Below, one piece after another: positions 18,502 to 26,310 of a DNA stretch of 64,000 nt. A program made the position numbers and the translations under genes. The notes under the pieces are model-generated. The model saw only the letters and a list, made by a program, of their open reading frames with translations, searched no databases and was not told the origin of the DNA. This stretch comes from Actinomycetaceae bacterium (GTDB lineage: Bacteria > Actinomycetota > Actinomycetes > Actinomycetales > Actinomycetaceae), in NCBI GenBank assembly GCA_030528145.1, contig JAUMZK010000001.1:363780-427779 (forward strand), in the 5' to 3' direction. How positions within the stretch are numbered: position 1 is the first letter of the stretch; each line of letters begins with the position of its first letter.

Positions 18502-19298
18502 GGTTCGCGAGATTTCTGTGCACATTCCGTCAGATTCTCTTCGATCGGTCGATAATGCCCTATTACTGCGCCTTGATAGCCAATAAGGTTGCCCTGCTCT
18601 GCATAGTTTAGGAGCAACAGGTGCGCCTTAGCGCTTTCTACTAGCCTGTCCTGATTCTCGGATTGCAGAACTTGCATTCCCGAGCGGTGCGCTAACCACA
18701 TAGCGCCTGTCACTTCCTTCGCTATGGGATTTTGAGTCATTTCCACCATGCGTTCATGAAACGCAATATCTTCAGCGAGGAAATTTTCGCCACGGTTAGC
18801 TTTTTCAACCATTCCCTGCGCAATCTCTCGTAATTCTTCTTGACGAGTTCCTCGGCAAGCATTGACGATGTCCGCAGCGGATCCAAGATCAAGATATTTC
18901 CTGAGGGCGACCACGTGTGCTAGCGCCTCAGTGTCAGATTTACTGCCAATGAAGATGCGCAGAATTAGCGTCTCTGCAAATCCACGAAGCGACATGTCAC
19001 CTACTGACGAACCTTTACCTTGCTCAATCTTGACAATGTCGAGCGCTTGCAACCTCCTTAGGGCTTCTCTCACAGAAGAACGAGACACCCCCAAGCTCTC
19101 AGATAATTCAATCTCTGGAGGCAGTGGAGTACCGGGCTTTAAATGGTTTTTTAGAATAAATTCTTTGATCGCCCCAAAAGCAGCATCGGCTTTATTAGGG
19201 ACTTTACCGGCTATTTTAGTAGCTTTCAGAGTGTCACCCTCGACATCTCCGCTTAACCACTTAGGCATCACATCTTGAAGTAACTTGTCAGACATCAT
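18498..19298 (-). CDS. nanR: GntR/FCD regulator of sialic acid genes
   Basis: A 266-residue FadR-subfamily regulator. A winged helix at about 36-105 (PLPPEIELSESLGVSRSSVREALRRL) is followed by an alpha-helical FCD ligand domain at about 125-250. An N-terminal extension of about 35 residues precedes the helix-turn-helix. It is the first gene of the nanK-nanE-nagB-nagA operon and is divergent from the lyase gene. A TGTCAGACA palindrome overlaps its start, consistent with autoregulation. The ligand is probably Neu5Ac or ManNAc-6-P (inference). Two adjacent ATG codons are possible starts. Confidence 0.85.
   Translation of the reverse strand: MMSDKLLQDVMPKWLSGDVEGDTLKATKIAGKVPNKADAAFGAIKEFILKNHLKPGTPLPPEIELSESLGVSRSSVREALRRLQALDIVKIEQGKGSSVGDMSLRGFAETLILRIFIGSKSDTEALAHVVALRKYLDLGSAADIVNACRGTRQEELREIAQGMVEKANRGENFLAEDIAFHERMVEMTQNPIAKEVTGAMWLAHRSGMQVLQSENQDRLVESAKAHLLLLNYAEQGNLIGYQGAVIGHYRPIEENLTECAQKSREP
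19286..19294. promoter_or_regulatory. Candidate NanR operator (TGTCAGACA)
   Basis: A perfect 9-bp palindrome at the first codons of the GntR regulator gene. The same TGTCNGACA sequence occurs before the first sialidase gene and twice before satA. This distribution on sialic-acid genes, and the resemblance to FCD-type GntR operators (GTC-N-GAC cores), make it a likely binding site of the adjacent regulator. Confidence 0.55.
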
Positions 19299-19373
19299 AC
19301 AATTATTTTACACCATTAGAAGTCGCCTAAGGACGCTATTGGAGTCACCTATAAAGGCACAGGAGCTAAAGTG
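19299..19373. promoter_or_regulatory. Divergent nanR/nanA promoter region
   Basis: This 75-bp gap must hold both divergent promoters. It contains a direct repeat AGTCGCCTA (19321-19329) and AGTCACCTA (19343-19351), spaced 22 bp or about two helical turns, which could be a second regulator site. AGGAG at 19361 is the ribosome binding site of the lyase. No clear -35/-10 pair can be named. Confidence 0.4.
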
Positions 19374-20288
19374 ATGGATTTTAAACTTAAAGGCGTAGTC
19401 CCACCAGTGACGACCCCTTTAACGATCGACCGCAAACTGGACATTACCTCTTTCGAGCGCGGCATAAACCGGATGATCGATGTCGGCGTCAATGGTCTCT
19501 TTTTTGGGGGATCGTCTGGTGAAATCGCGTTTCTAACAGACGAGCTTCGCACCCAAGTTCTGTCAGAAGCAGTTCGCATTGTTCAAGGTAGAGTACCAAT
19601 TCTTGCTGGTGTGATTGATATGCAAACTGAAAGGATGGTCCAACACGCACAGGAAGCTAGATCGCTGGGGTTCAACGCGATCGTGGCCACCGCTCCCTTC
19701 TATGCAATTAACAGTGAAGTTGAAATTGAGCAGAACTTCCGTTGTTTAGCAGAAGTGGGTCTGCCAGTGTTTGCATACGATATTCCAGTCTGCGTTCACC
19801 GCAAACTTTCTAACGAGCTCTTAGTTAGGTTGGGAAGCGAAGGTATTTTAGCTGGCGTAAAGGATTCGAGCGGCGATGACGTAGCGTTCCGACTTCTTTG
19901 CCTTGCCAATAAGGATGCGGGTCATCCCCTGAGTCTGCTAACCGGCCATGAAGTAGTGGTAGATGGCGCCTACCTTGGGGGCGCTGACGGCTGCGTTCCA
20001 GGACTAGCTAATGTCGCTCCGGAGCTCTACGTCGAACAGTGGAACGCCGCGCAAGACGGAAACTGGGCGCAAGTGGCAGCTTTGCAAGATAAAGCTGCAC
20101 GCCTTATGAAAATCGCCATGAGCGCTACCGCAACTAAGGGCTACGGCGTCGGTGTAGGTGGCTTCAAGACTGCTCTGATGCTTATGGGAATATATAGTTC
20201 CAATCAGATGTCAAGACCTGTATCGCGTTTAGAAGGCGCAGATGTCGACCGAATTGAGACAATTCTAAAAGCAGAGGGATTACTGTAA
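19374..20288 (+). CDS. nanA: N-acetylneuraminate lyase-like (DapA family)
   Basis: A 304-residue Schiff-base aldolase of the DHDPS/NAL family. It has GGSSGE at 45-50 (phosphate/carboxylate loop), catalytic Tyr135 in FAYDIP and Schiff-base Lys163 in GVKDSSGD. Context (divergent from the nan operon, beside NanT and a sialidase) supports cleavage of Neu5Ac to ManNAc and pyruvate. The motif after the Lys (KDSSGD) is more like general DHDPS members than classical NanA, so specificity is not certain. ATG at 19374 with AGGAG eight bases upstream is preferred over the GTG just before it. Confidence 0.8.
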   Translation: MDFKLKGVVPPVTTPLTIDRKLDITSFERGINRMIDVGVNGLFFGGSSGEIAFLTDELRTQVLSEAVRIVQGRVPILAGVIDMQTERMVQHAQEARSLGFNAIVATAPFYAINSEVEIEQNFRCLAEVGLPVFAYDIPVCVHRKLSNELLVRLGSEGILAGVKDSSGDDVAFRLLCLANKDAGHPLSLLTGHEVVVDGAYLGGADGCVPGLANVAPELYVEQWNAAQDGNWAQVAALQDKAARLMKIAMSATATKGYGVGVGGFKTALMLMGIYSSNQMSRPVSRLEGADVDRIETILKAEGLL

Positions 20289-20296
20289 CGAAAATA

Positions 20297-20335
20297 TAAG
20301 TGTTTGGGTCGCTCTTAGGGGGACCCAAACACTTA
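20297..20335. terminator. Terminator hairpin after nanA
   Basis: Perfect 14-bp arms TAAGTGTTTGGGTC and GACCCAAACACTTA around an 11-base loop, just after the lyase stop codon. A weak T-rich tail follows. It probably ends nanA transcription and may also act on the convergent DUF4862-like gene. Confidence 0.75.
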
Positions 20336-20398
20336 CTTTGCTGGTCTTGTCAGACGCGGTAGTTGTAGCGTCCTGCTACGCGGACATTACGTCGACGA

Positions 20399-21310
20399 CT
20401 AGGATGTCTGCACGTTATCTGCAACAACGTCATAAATAGACTTGATCATAGCAATTCGCGCACGTAGAGACGCAGATGTTGGAACGCATATCTTTGCGCC
20501 AAAATACTTTCCGCTTCGGGCATTCTGGGTACAAGCAGCGATTTCCGTTTTGCCCATTAACGATTTTGGTTCATCCAAGCTCATGGGAACGTGTCCATCG
20601 ATCCATTCGTAACCATATTCGGTAGCCTTATCCGAAACTCCGGAGAAGATAATACCAGACAGGACATTACGTTCACTCGCTTTTCTAAGATGGCGCAATG
20701 GTGCCTGGGAATCGCGTTCTTCAAGGCACGAGCGTCCCCAGTTTATGTGAACGCCAATACCTATTTCTTTGGCGATTGCGATCTCGTCTTCGATTTTTAG
20801 AAATCCTTTTTCAGGCTTGCGACCTATCGACGGCGAATCACAATGTTCAATTACCAATTCTGCGCCAGACCAATCCCATTCTGATAACTCGTAAACACTA
20901 TCTTTGAAGGAACTATAGTGTGCACTGTTTGTGGGAGCTGAGTGAATCTGAACTGCAGAAATGAGTTTTCTTCCGGATCTGTCGTGGAGGTCGTGTACAC
21001 GAGCGTTGACTACTTTGAAAAAAGACAGGGCAGCTTGCCTTCCTTCAAAGTCGGTACTTGCGAGACCAAATTTGGAATTTTTCCATACGCTCTGCATAGT
21101 TCCTGGAATAGCAGTGATGGTATTAAAATCCCAATGTTGGGGTATTTGACTCATCAACCACTCCCAATTATTTTCGAGATCTCCCGGAAATGGAAGTTCT
21201 ATCCCAGATACCCAGGGCTGTTCACTCAAAAGCCGGTAGTAATCTTCTTGGAGTTGCCTACCGGAAGGCACAGATGCGTACGCTCCCACTAAGAACGGTT
21301 TGTGAACCAT
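20399..21310 (-). CDS. DUF4862-like protein of sialic acid locus
   Basis: A 303-residue soluble protein that I place, with moderate confidence, in DUF4862, a family found in sialic acid loci. The pattern of alternating strands and helices with acidic/His motifs (SGIELPFPG, AVQIHSAP, ELVIEHCDSP, IGVHINWGRS) suggests a TIM barrel like xylose-isomerase-type sugar epimerases. No catalytic residues can be named. AAGGAGC precedes the ATG. It lies between the lyase and the NanT-like transporter, transcribed with the latter's strand, so a role in processing a sialic acid variant is plausible. Confidence 0.65.
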   Translation of the reverse strand: MVHKPFLVGAYASVPSGRQLQEDYYRLLSEQPWVSGIELPFPGDLENNWEWLMSQIPQHWDFNTITAIPGTMQSVWKNSKFGLASTDFEGRQAALSFFKVVNARVHDLHDRSGRKLISAVQIHSAPTNSAHYSSFKDSVYELSEWDWSGAELVIEHCDSPSIGRKPEKGFLKIEDEIAIAKEIGIGVHINWGRSCLEERDSQAPLRHLRKASERNVLSGIIFSGVSDKATEYGYEWIDGHVPMSLDEPKSLMGKTEIAACTQNARSGKYFGAKICVPTSASLRARIAMIKSIYDVVADNVQTS

Positions 21311-21324
21311 AGTTGCTCCTTAGA

Positions 21325-21373
21325 TAAAGTTTTTGGGGGAATGAATTTCCTTTTTTCCCCCAAAAAAAACTTT
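21325..21373 (-). terminator. Terminator hairpin after nanT
   Basis: A-rich and C-rich arms (AAAGTTTTTGGGGGAA and TTCCCCC followed by A-rich sequence and CTTT) form a long hairpin overlapping the stop of the transporter gene. It lies between nanT and the DUF4862-like gene and may partly separate their expression. Confidence 0.6.
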
Positions 21374-22847
21374 AGTTATCCTGCTTTCCTACGACCCTTG
21401 CATTAACTTCATCGTCGCCGTCCTCGGGACGAACAGCCGCTGGGTCTACAAGTTTTTGCAATAGCTTGGGTAGGTTCAACCCGATGGAAAGAACTACGAT
21501 CATCGCGAATCCAACCGAAAGAATTGCAAGCGATACGCCAAGTGATACTTTGGCTGCTACCGCAGCACCTAGAACTGGACCAACGGCACCACCGAGCGCA
21601 CCAACGTTGTAGCAGAATCCTAAGCCGGCTGCGCGTTTTTCCACAGGAAAATACGAGGAAACCCATTTTGGCAGAAGACCGGCGATACCTTGACCGAACA
21701 TTTGCTGGAAGAACAACAGTCCTGTTACTAGCACTACGACACCGCCGGTTTGGGTAAATAGTGGCCAAACTATGATCTGCGAAATGATCAGACTAATCGC
21801 ATACCACCTGCGCATTCCTATCGCATCGCCCGCGAAACCTGCCAGGATATATCCGCAAGCATTCCCCAAGCCAGCAAAAGACACAACATTTGCCACTACG
21901 TCCTTCGTCATTCCGATGCTTCCGAGGTAGGTGGGTAAGAGTCCTTGGATTGGCCAAGTGTACATAAAGGACGCAAAAATGGTGAGCATAATCGTAATTC
22001 CAATTACCCAACGTTTGGTATCAAATTGGACGACGAAAGCAATAAATACTGCACCACAGATTATCGCCAAAGGTAAAATTCCCGCAACACCCGAGACTAC
22101 TTGCATAAAAATTAGCATTAAGGCGACTGAAGCTACTATCACACCGAGCACGTTCAGGGTCTTAGCTTTGCCTCTAAAAAGAATGTCCAACATATTCGCT
22201 TCGGTTTGGTTGGATGAGTTGGTTTCTTCCCAGTCTGCAGCTTCAGGGAGGCGTCTCCGCATGTAAATGGCAACTACAATTGGCACAATACCAGTAAGGA
22301 ATAGCGCACGCCAGCCCCAACCCGGATGCCAACTGTCAACTGCGGTCACAAAATATTTGTTAACCTGGGCCGCTAGGATTACCCCAAATGCATATCCTGA
22401 TAGTAAGAATCCGGACGCCTTGTTACGCATATGTACAGGCCAGGATTCGATCACGTACGCAGCAGAGGCTGAATACTCGCCTGCCATAGCGAACCCAATA
22501 ATTAGCCGAAATACGAACAGGAACCAATAGCCGGGCGCAAAAGCACATGCTATAGAGCCGAATGCAAACATGAAAATCGACAAAATCATTGCCGGTTTAC
22601 GACCCCATTTGTCGCCGACCGCGCCTAACAGCAAACCGCCCAACCAACGCGAAATAAAAGCTGCTGAAATAAGAGCAGCACCTTCGACCAGGGTAAGGTT
22701 GAACGCTTCTTTTATTAATGGCAGCGCAAAAGCGATAAGTACAAAATCGTACCCATCTAATAGCACTCCTATCCACGCTGCGAAAAATGCTTTCCAATCT
22801 TCTTTGGAAAGATATGTCCACCAGCGACGTTGCATAGTGGTATCCAT
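21372..22847 (-). CDS. nanT: MFS sialic acid transporter (NanT-like)
   Basis: A 491-residue 12-helix major facilitator of the sialate:H+ symporter type. It has the DGYDF motif in helix 1 (WIGVLLDGYDFVLIAFALP), the MFS loop GDKWGRKPAM, and GEYSASAAYVIESWP in helix 4-5, as in E. coli NanT. It would import free Neu5Ac. ATG at 22847 has AAAGGAA upstream; five codons of upstream extension are less likely. It lies downstream of the sialidase gene on the same strand and ends in a hairpin. Confidence 0.88.
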   Translation of the reverse strand: MDTTMQRRWWTYLSKEDWKAFFAAWIGVLLDGYDFVLIAFALPLIKEAFNLTLVEGAALISAAFISRWLGGLLLGAVGDKWGRKPAMILSIFMFAFGSIACAFAPGYWFLFVFRLIIGFAMAGEYSASAAYVIESWPVHMRNKASGFLLSGYAFGVILAAQVNKYFVTAVDSWHPGWGWRALFLTGIVPIVVAIYMRRRLPEAADWEETNSSNQTEANMLDILFRGKAKTLNVLGVIVASVALMLIFMQVVSGVAGILPLAIICGAVFIAFVVQFDTKRWVIGITIMLTIFASFMYTWPIQGLLPTYLGSIGMTKDVVANVVSFAGLGNACGYILAGFAGDAIGMRRWYAISLIISQIIVWPLFTQTGGVVVLVTGLLFFQQMFGQGIAGLLPKWVSSYFPVEKRAAGLGFCYNVGALGGAVGPVLGAAVAAKVSLGVSLAILSVGFAMIVVLSIGLNLPKLLQKLVDPAAVRPEDGDDEVNARVVGKQDN

Positions 22848-22893
22848 GTTGATTCCTTTCAAAGGCTAGTTATATATAAAAATTGATAGTTTA

Positions 22894-22917
22894 GACTGGA
22901 CATTCTGCGAACCAGTC
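22894..22917. promoter_or_regulatory. Inverted repeat before nanT
   Basis: GACTGG and CCAGTC arms separated by 12 bases lie 47 bp upstream of the nanT start, in an AT-rich gap. This could be an operator. It does not match TGTCNGACA, so another regulator may bind, or it may be chance. Confidence 0.3.
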
Positions 22918-22964
22918 ACTTAGCAATTTATTTGGGCAGGATTGTTAATTAGTAAGAAATTCCA

Positions 22965-22994
22965 ACTCGACTAGACCGACTTTTTGAGTCGAGT
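22965..22994 (-). terminator. Hairpin after first sialidase
   Basis: Arms ACTCGAC and GTCGAGT, with an alternative inner stem CGACT/AGTCG, follow the sialidase stop codon by about 10 bp on the minus strand. The loop contains five A in the RNA. It is a weak terminator or mRNA end-stabilising hairpin. Confidence 0.45.
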
Positions 22995-23005
22995 GCTTCC
23001 GGATA

Positions 23006-25231
23006 TTACTCGAACCAGGAAAGTGGGATTTCAGTGAAGTAAAGGCCTTGCCACTCGTTTTCCCAAAGCAAACCAAGATTTCCTGTAGGCAGATGCGTCA
23101 AACACTGATAAACGTAGTGACCGGGATTGAACGTACGCGCAATAGGCCAGGTTTCGCCCTCGTCCAAAGAGAGCCGTAAAACTCCATTACCCCGATAAGG
23201 CATCATCTGCGAGGCATTAGCGAAACACAAAATCTGTTTACCAGATTCGTCCTCGAAACTTATGGAATGGGGTTGACTAAAAATTTCCGGAATCTGTTCG
23301 TGATACTCCACGTCGGACCAGGTTTCACCACCATCTATAGAGCGGCAAACACCAACTCGACCGGATGGGTGCTGGTTACGCATAAGCATAAGCAAGGTTC
23401 CATCCTCACGCTCGATAATGGTGGATTCGTGCGTTGACGCCGCTTCGCTATCGATCGACCGCGAGTCGAGAGTGCGCCCGTTAAACACTCGACCATCATT
23501 CGGGGACTCTCCTCGCCTCCAAGTATTTCCCCCATCGTCTGAGAAGACTACAGCTGCCGAGAAAAACTTTGGATAGTCACCAGAATAATAAACTGGCATT
23601 ATCAAACGTCCAGCTTTACTGCCATTCTTAAGCTGAATACCAGTTCCAGGCGAGGTGCCCAGGAATGCCATCCATTCCTCTTTCACCTGGTGGTTTAGGT
23701 GAATCGGTTCAGACCAAGTTTCCCCCTCGTCATCACTAGTTAGCATCACTAGAAACGAAGTGCGCGCAGTCAGCAGCGATTGATCCGGATCTACACCATC
23801 TTTCAAGTAAATGTTGCCGGCAGGGCGTTCACCTTTGCAAACATTACCCTTATCATCAACCTTATATGGGGTAGATTCACCGGCAATGGTTATAACTTCA
23901 CCATCCTTTTGTAATAGGAATGATTCGCCCTCGTCATTATGAAGAACTAGCCGCCCCTGTTCGTCTACCCCAACTCCGTGTTCATTATTCGGTTGACCGA
24001 TGCCACCCGGAAAATGGTCGATTAGCACTATCACGCGACCAGTCCGCGAATCGTACACTGCACAAGAATCGATTACAGATGCCCCATCACGCCCTCGACC
24101 GGGGTACTTTAGAACACGTTTTAACGGTCCCCAGGTTTTGCCCCCATCTGCTGAACGACGGATCACAAAATTAATTTTATTGGGGGAATCATTGGCTATT
24201 TCTTCCCTTTGATCAGCGCCAGCAATCACCACCCCGGACGGAAGTGACAGCAAAGAAGGGATACGGTAACTGATCGAATCCTCGTAACCTCGGTCAAATA
24301 GTGCCATAGTCCGCAACGGAGAAATGCTACTAAGTCGCTTCAATTGCGCGTCAGATAGCGGAACATCAAAAATTGACGCCTTTGAAGCCTCCCCAAAAAG
24401 CCTTGCTCCAAAACAGTCCTGACCTGTCATTACCTTTTCAATGCCAGCAACATCAGAGAAAAACGCTTGACCCGGAATATGCGCCTCACGGAAACCATCA
24501 ACATAAATATCAACAGCCCCATTTGCAGCAACAACAGCCACATCATGCCAGTTTCCGTCTGCCCAATCTCCTTGCGCCCGCCAGAACCGCCATTTGCCGC
24601 CACGCCCGCGAACCTCATACGAAATTTCGTCTGCCGATATGCGCAGAGCCAGCTTCTCTTCCGTTTCGTTGCCTGCTGCCAAAATAGTCCCGCCCTGACC
24701 GACGCCGCGAACGCGAAAACGGGCAAAAATCGTACCACTGCCTAGTTCACTAACAGTTTGGGTATCGTAGTCGCAAAGCCTATTTGCCGCGAAAGCTACC
24801 AATGGTGACGCAGTTTTTGCCAGCGCTAGCGCGTCCATCTCGGGTAGCACTCGAGCTTCGCTACTAAAATTACGCACCACAATTGCGGTCTCATCAGCTA
24901 AAAATAGTTCTTCAATGGAGCCTTCTGCGAGAAATTCCGTAGCGGTTCCACAAAATGCTAAATAACCGTCTACATATACGTGTGTGCCCCGTTCCCCAAC
25001 CGTAATAACCGCACTATGCCACTTTCCGTCAGTGATGGTGTTGAGATCTTCCATCTCAAGTGTCATTTCCCTACTCGATGCGACAATTTCATATACAGGG
25101 AAATCATCTTTAATGGCAAAGCGGATACTACCTTCACGTCCTCGGCCTTCGATAAGCGTTCCGTCCGAGAAAGCACGAAATTCAAATATTAGAGAACCCT
25201 GCTTCAGAGAGTCAATAGCTGTTTTCAGCAT
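23006..25231 (-). CDS. nanH: Exo-alpha-sialidase, GH33, first copy
   Basis: Hydrolyses terminal sialic acids. The 741-residue protein has two LamG-like domains (about 5-155 and 160-300) then the six-bladed sialidase propeller. YRIP is at 322-325, the general acid Asp in GADQREE (D340), Asp-box repeats include SADGGKTWG, SDDEGETWS, SDDGGNTWR and SIDGGETWS, HESTIIE supplies the Glu, and YVYQCLT carries the nucleophilic Tyr. No signal peptide or cell-wall anchor is present, so a cytoplasmic site or unusual export is implied. ATG at 25231 follows GGAAGGGATCGG. It is paralogous to the sialidase at 30769-33099. A TGTCTGACA box lies 73 bp upstream. Confidence 0.95.
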   Translation of the reverse strand: MLKTAIDSLKQGSLIFEFRAFSDGTLIEGRGREGSIRFAIKDDFPVYEIVASSREMTLEMEDLNTITDGKWHSAVITVGERGTHVYVDGYLAFCGTATEFLAEGSIEELFLADETAIVVRNFSSEARVLPEMDALALAKTASPLVAFAANRLCDYDTQTVSELGSGTIFARFRVRGVGQGGTILAAGNETEEKLALRISADEISYEVRGRGGKWRFWRAQGDWADGNWHDVAVVAANGAVDIYVDGFREAHIPGQAFFSDVAGIEKVMTGQDCFGARLFGEASKASIFDVPLSDAQLKRLSSISPLRTMALFDRGYEDSISYRIPSLLSLPSGVVIAGADQREEIANDSPNKINFVIRRSADGGKTWGPLKRVLKYPGRGRDGASVIDSCAVYDSRTGRVIVLIDHFPGGIGQPNNEHGVGVDEQGRLVLHNDEGESFLLQKDGEVITIAGESTPYKVDDKGNVCKGERPAGNIYLKDGVDPDQSLLTARTSFLVMLTSDDEGETWSEPIHLNHQVKEEWMAFLGTSPGTGIQLKNGSKAGRLIMPVYYSGDYPKFFSAAVVFSDDGGNTWRRGESPNDGRVFNGRTLDSRSIDSEAASTHESTIIEREDGTLLMLMRNQHPSGRVGVCRSIDGGETWSDVEYHEQIPEIFSQPHSISFEDESGKQILCFANASQMMPYRGNGVLRLSLDEGETWPIARTFNPGHYVYQCLTHLPTGNLGLLWENEWQGLYFTEIPLSWFE

Positions 25232-25303
25232 TTCCGATCCCTTCCAATAGAGCGAGCACTGCACTGTCGCATCACATGACTCAAGCTTACAGTTAGACAC
25301 GCC

Positions 25304-25312
25304 TGTCTGACA
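25304..25312. promoter_or_regulatory. Candidate NanR operator before sialidase
   Basis: TGTCTGACA is a perfect palindrome (11 bp as CTGTCTGACAG), 73 bp upstream of the first sialidase start. A related half-site TTAGACA stands just to its left. Partial copies (TGTCTGA) occur at about 25388 and 25431. Confidence 0.55.
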
Positions 25313-25657
25313 GCTTTTTCAGAAAAATAAAAAAACCTACATAAACTACGGCAACACTGTGCCATTTTAGGTTTCTCTCAAAGTCTTTGTCTGATCACAC
25401 ACTTTAAATATTCCCCGCTTCAATACCGTTTGTCTGATATGTTTTGTAGTTCATTTCTTCCACTCCTCTAATCCGCAACAGCTACGTCTCCCTCTTCATC
25501 AAGGCGAACTAGCCAGAAGACTACCTGCAGCTTGGTGTACACCAACTAATGAGATCTTTCCATTCTTTGTGGTCGAATCTAAAGACGAAGTCAGTGACTG
25601 CTTAGAAGAAAGCAACTAGCGAACGAACCACATTTTCGCCCTCAAGAAAGAAACGAC
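25313..25657. other. AT-rich intergenic region
   Basis: About 345 bp with no gene I can support. It holds AAACCTA/TAGGTTT arms near 25335-25373 that could form a hairpin and two partial TGTCTGA elements, perhaps regulatory sequences for the sialidase operon on the minus strand. Confidence 0.4.
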
Positions 25658-26102
25658 ATGAACTACGAACCAAAACAAGGAACAACGCTAAAGCAGCTCT
25701 ACCCCTTGGGGTAACCGGTATAGCTCTAGTCGCGCTTCAGACGTTGCCATTTTTGCAAACGCTTCAGCGCCTTTCGCTGGCATCGACACAGTGACTCTTG
25801 CGCACGTTGGCGACATATTCTTGACAGTTAGTGCCGTATTGTGGGCGGTCCTCTCCATCCCACCGGGCAAACCCAAGTCGCTGGGCAAAGTAGGGGCGAT
25901 ATTTGCGGGTCTCGCGGTCGTGGTCGCCCTCGTCCTACTAATATTCTTCGTGGCAAACCTGCTAATTGATCTCACGTCTGGTCCTAACATTGGGCTTGGT
26001 TTCGGCGCTGAACTTGGGGAAAAGCTCCTCATGCTCGGAGTCGCAGCATGCATAATCACCTACGCAGTGAAGGAAACTACCTGGGCACGCCCCATAAACT
26101 AG
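25658..26102 (+). pseudogene. Small membrane protein, frameshifted
   Basis: A 103-codon plus-strand frame (25791-26102) codes for three or so hydrophobic segments (GDIFLTVSAVLWAVLS, VGAIFAGLAVVVALVLLIFF, LLMLGVAACIITYAV). Upstream, an ATG at 25658 (MNYEPKQ) and a hydrophobic piece in another frame (AALPLGVTGIALVAL, from 25681) look like the missing N-terminus. Joining them needs two frame changes. It is either a decayed gene or contains sequencing errors. Function unknown. Confidence 0.45.
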
Positions 26103-26256
26103 CGTTCCTGTAACGGCGCGAATCCCCCTACACCTGAGCGCCACCGCGGGCACAATAGCCAAGTGCCACGCCTTATAGACAAGTCAAGTGCCAACGCGCG
26201 ATCCTTCGCAAACACCAAAAACGCCGGCTCTCTTTCGCTCAGGTACTAAATAAAAG

Positions 26257-26283
26257 TTGGGACGGGAAAAATTCCCGTCCCAA
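26257..26283. terminator. Bidirectional intrinsic terminator
   Basis: A perfect 12-bp stem (TTGGGACGGGAA / TTCCCGTCCCAA) with a 3-base loop. On the minus strand it is followed by CTTTTATTT and ends pnp; on the plus strand it is followed by TACTTTTT and can end the small membrane gene. Confidence 0.9.
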
Positions 26284-26310
26284 TACTTTTTAGCTTCGCA
26301 CTACAAGCCG

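Noticed and set aside
19374..20288. Annotation as dihydrodipicolinate synthase (dapA)
   Set aside because: Family motifs allow it, but the divergent nan operon, transporter and sialidase context favour a sialic acid lyase.
20363..20377. GTAGC-GTCCT-GCTAC mini-hairpin
   Set aside because: Short stem between convergent genes already served by a stronger hairpin; no independent support.
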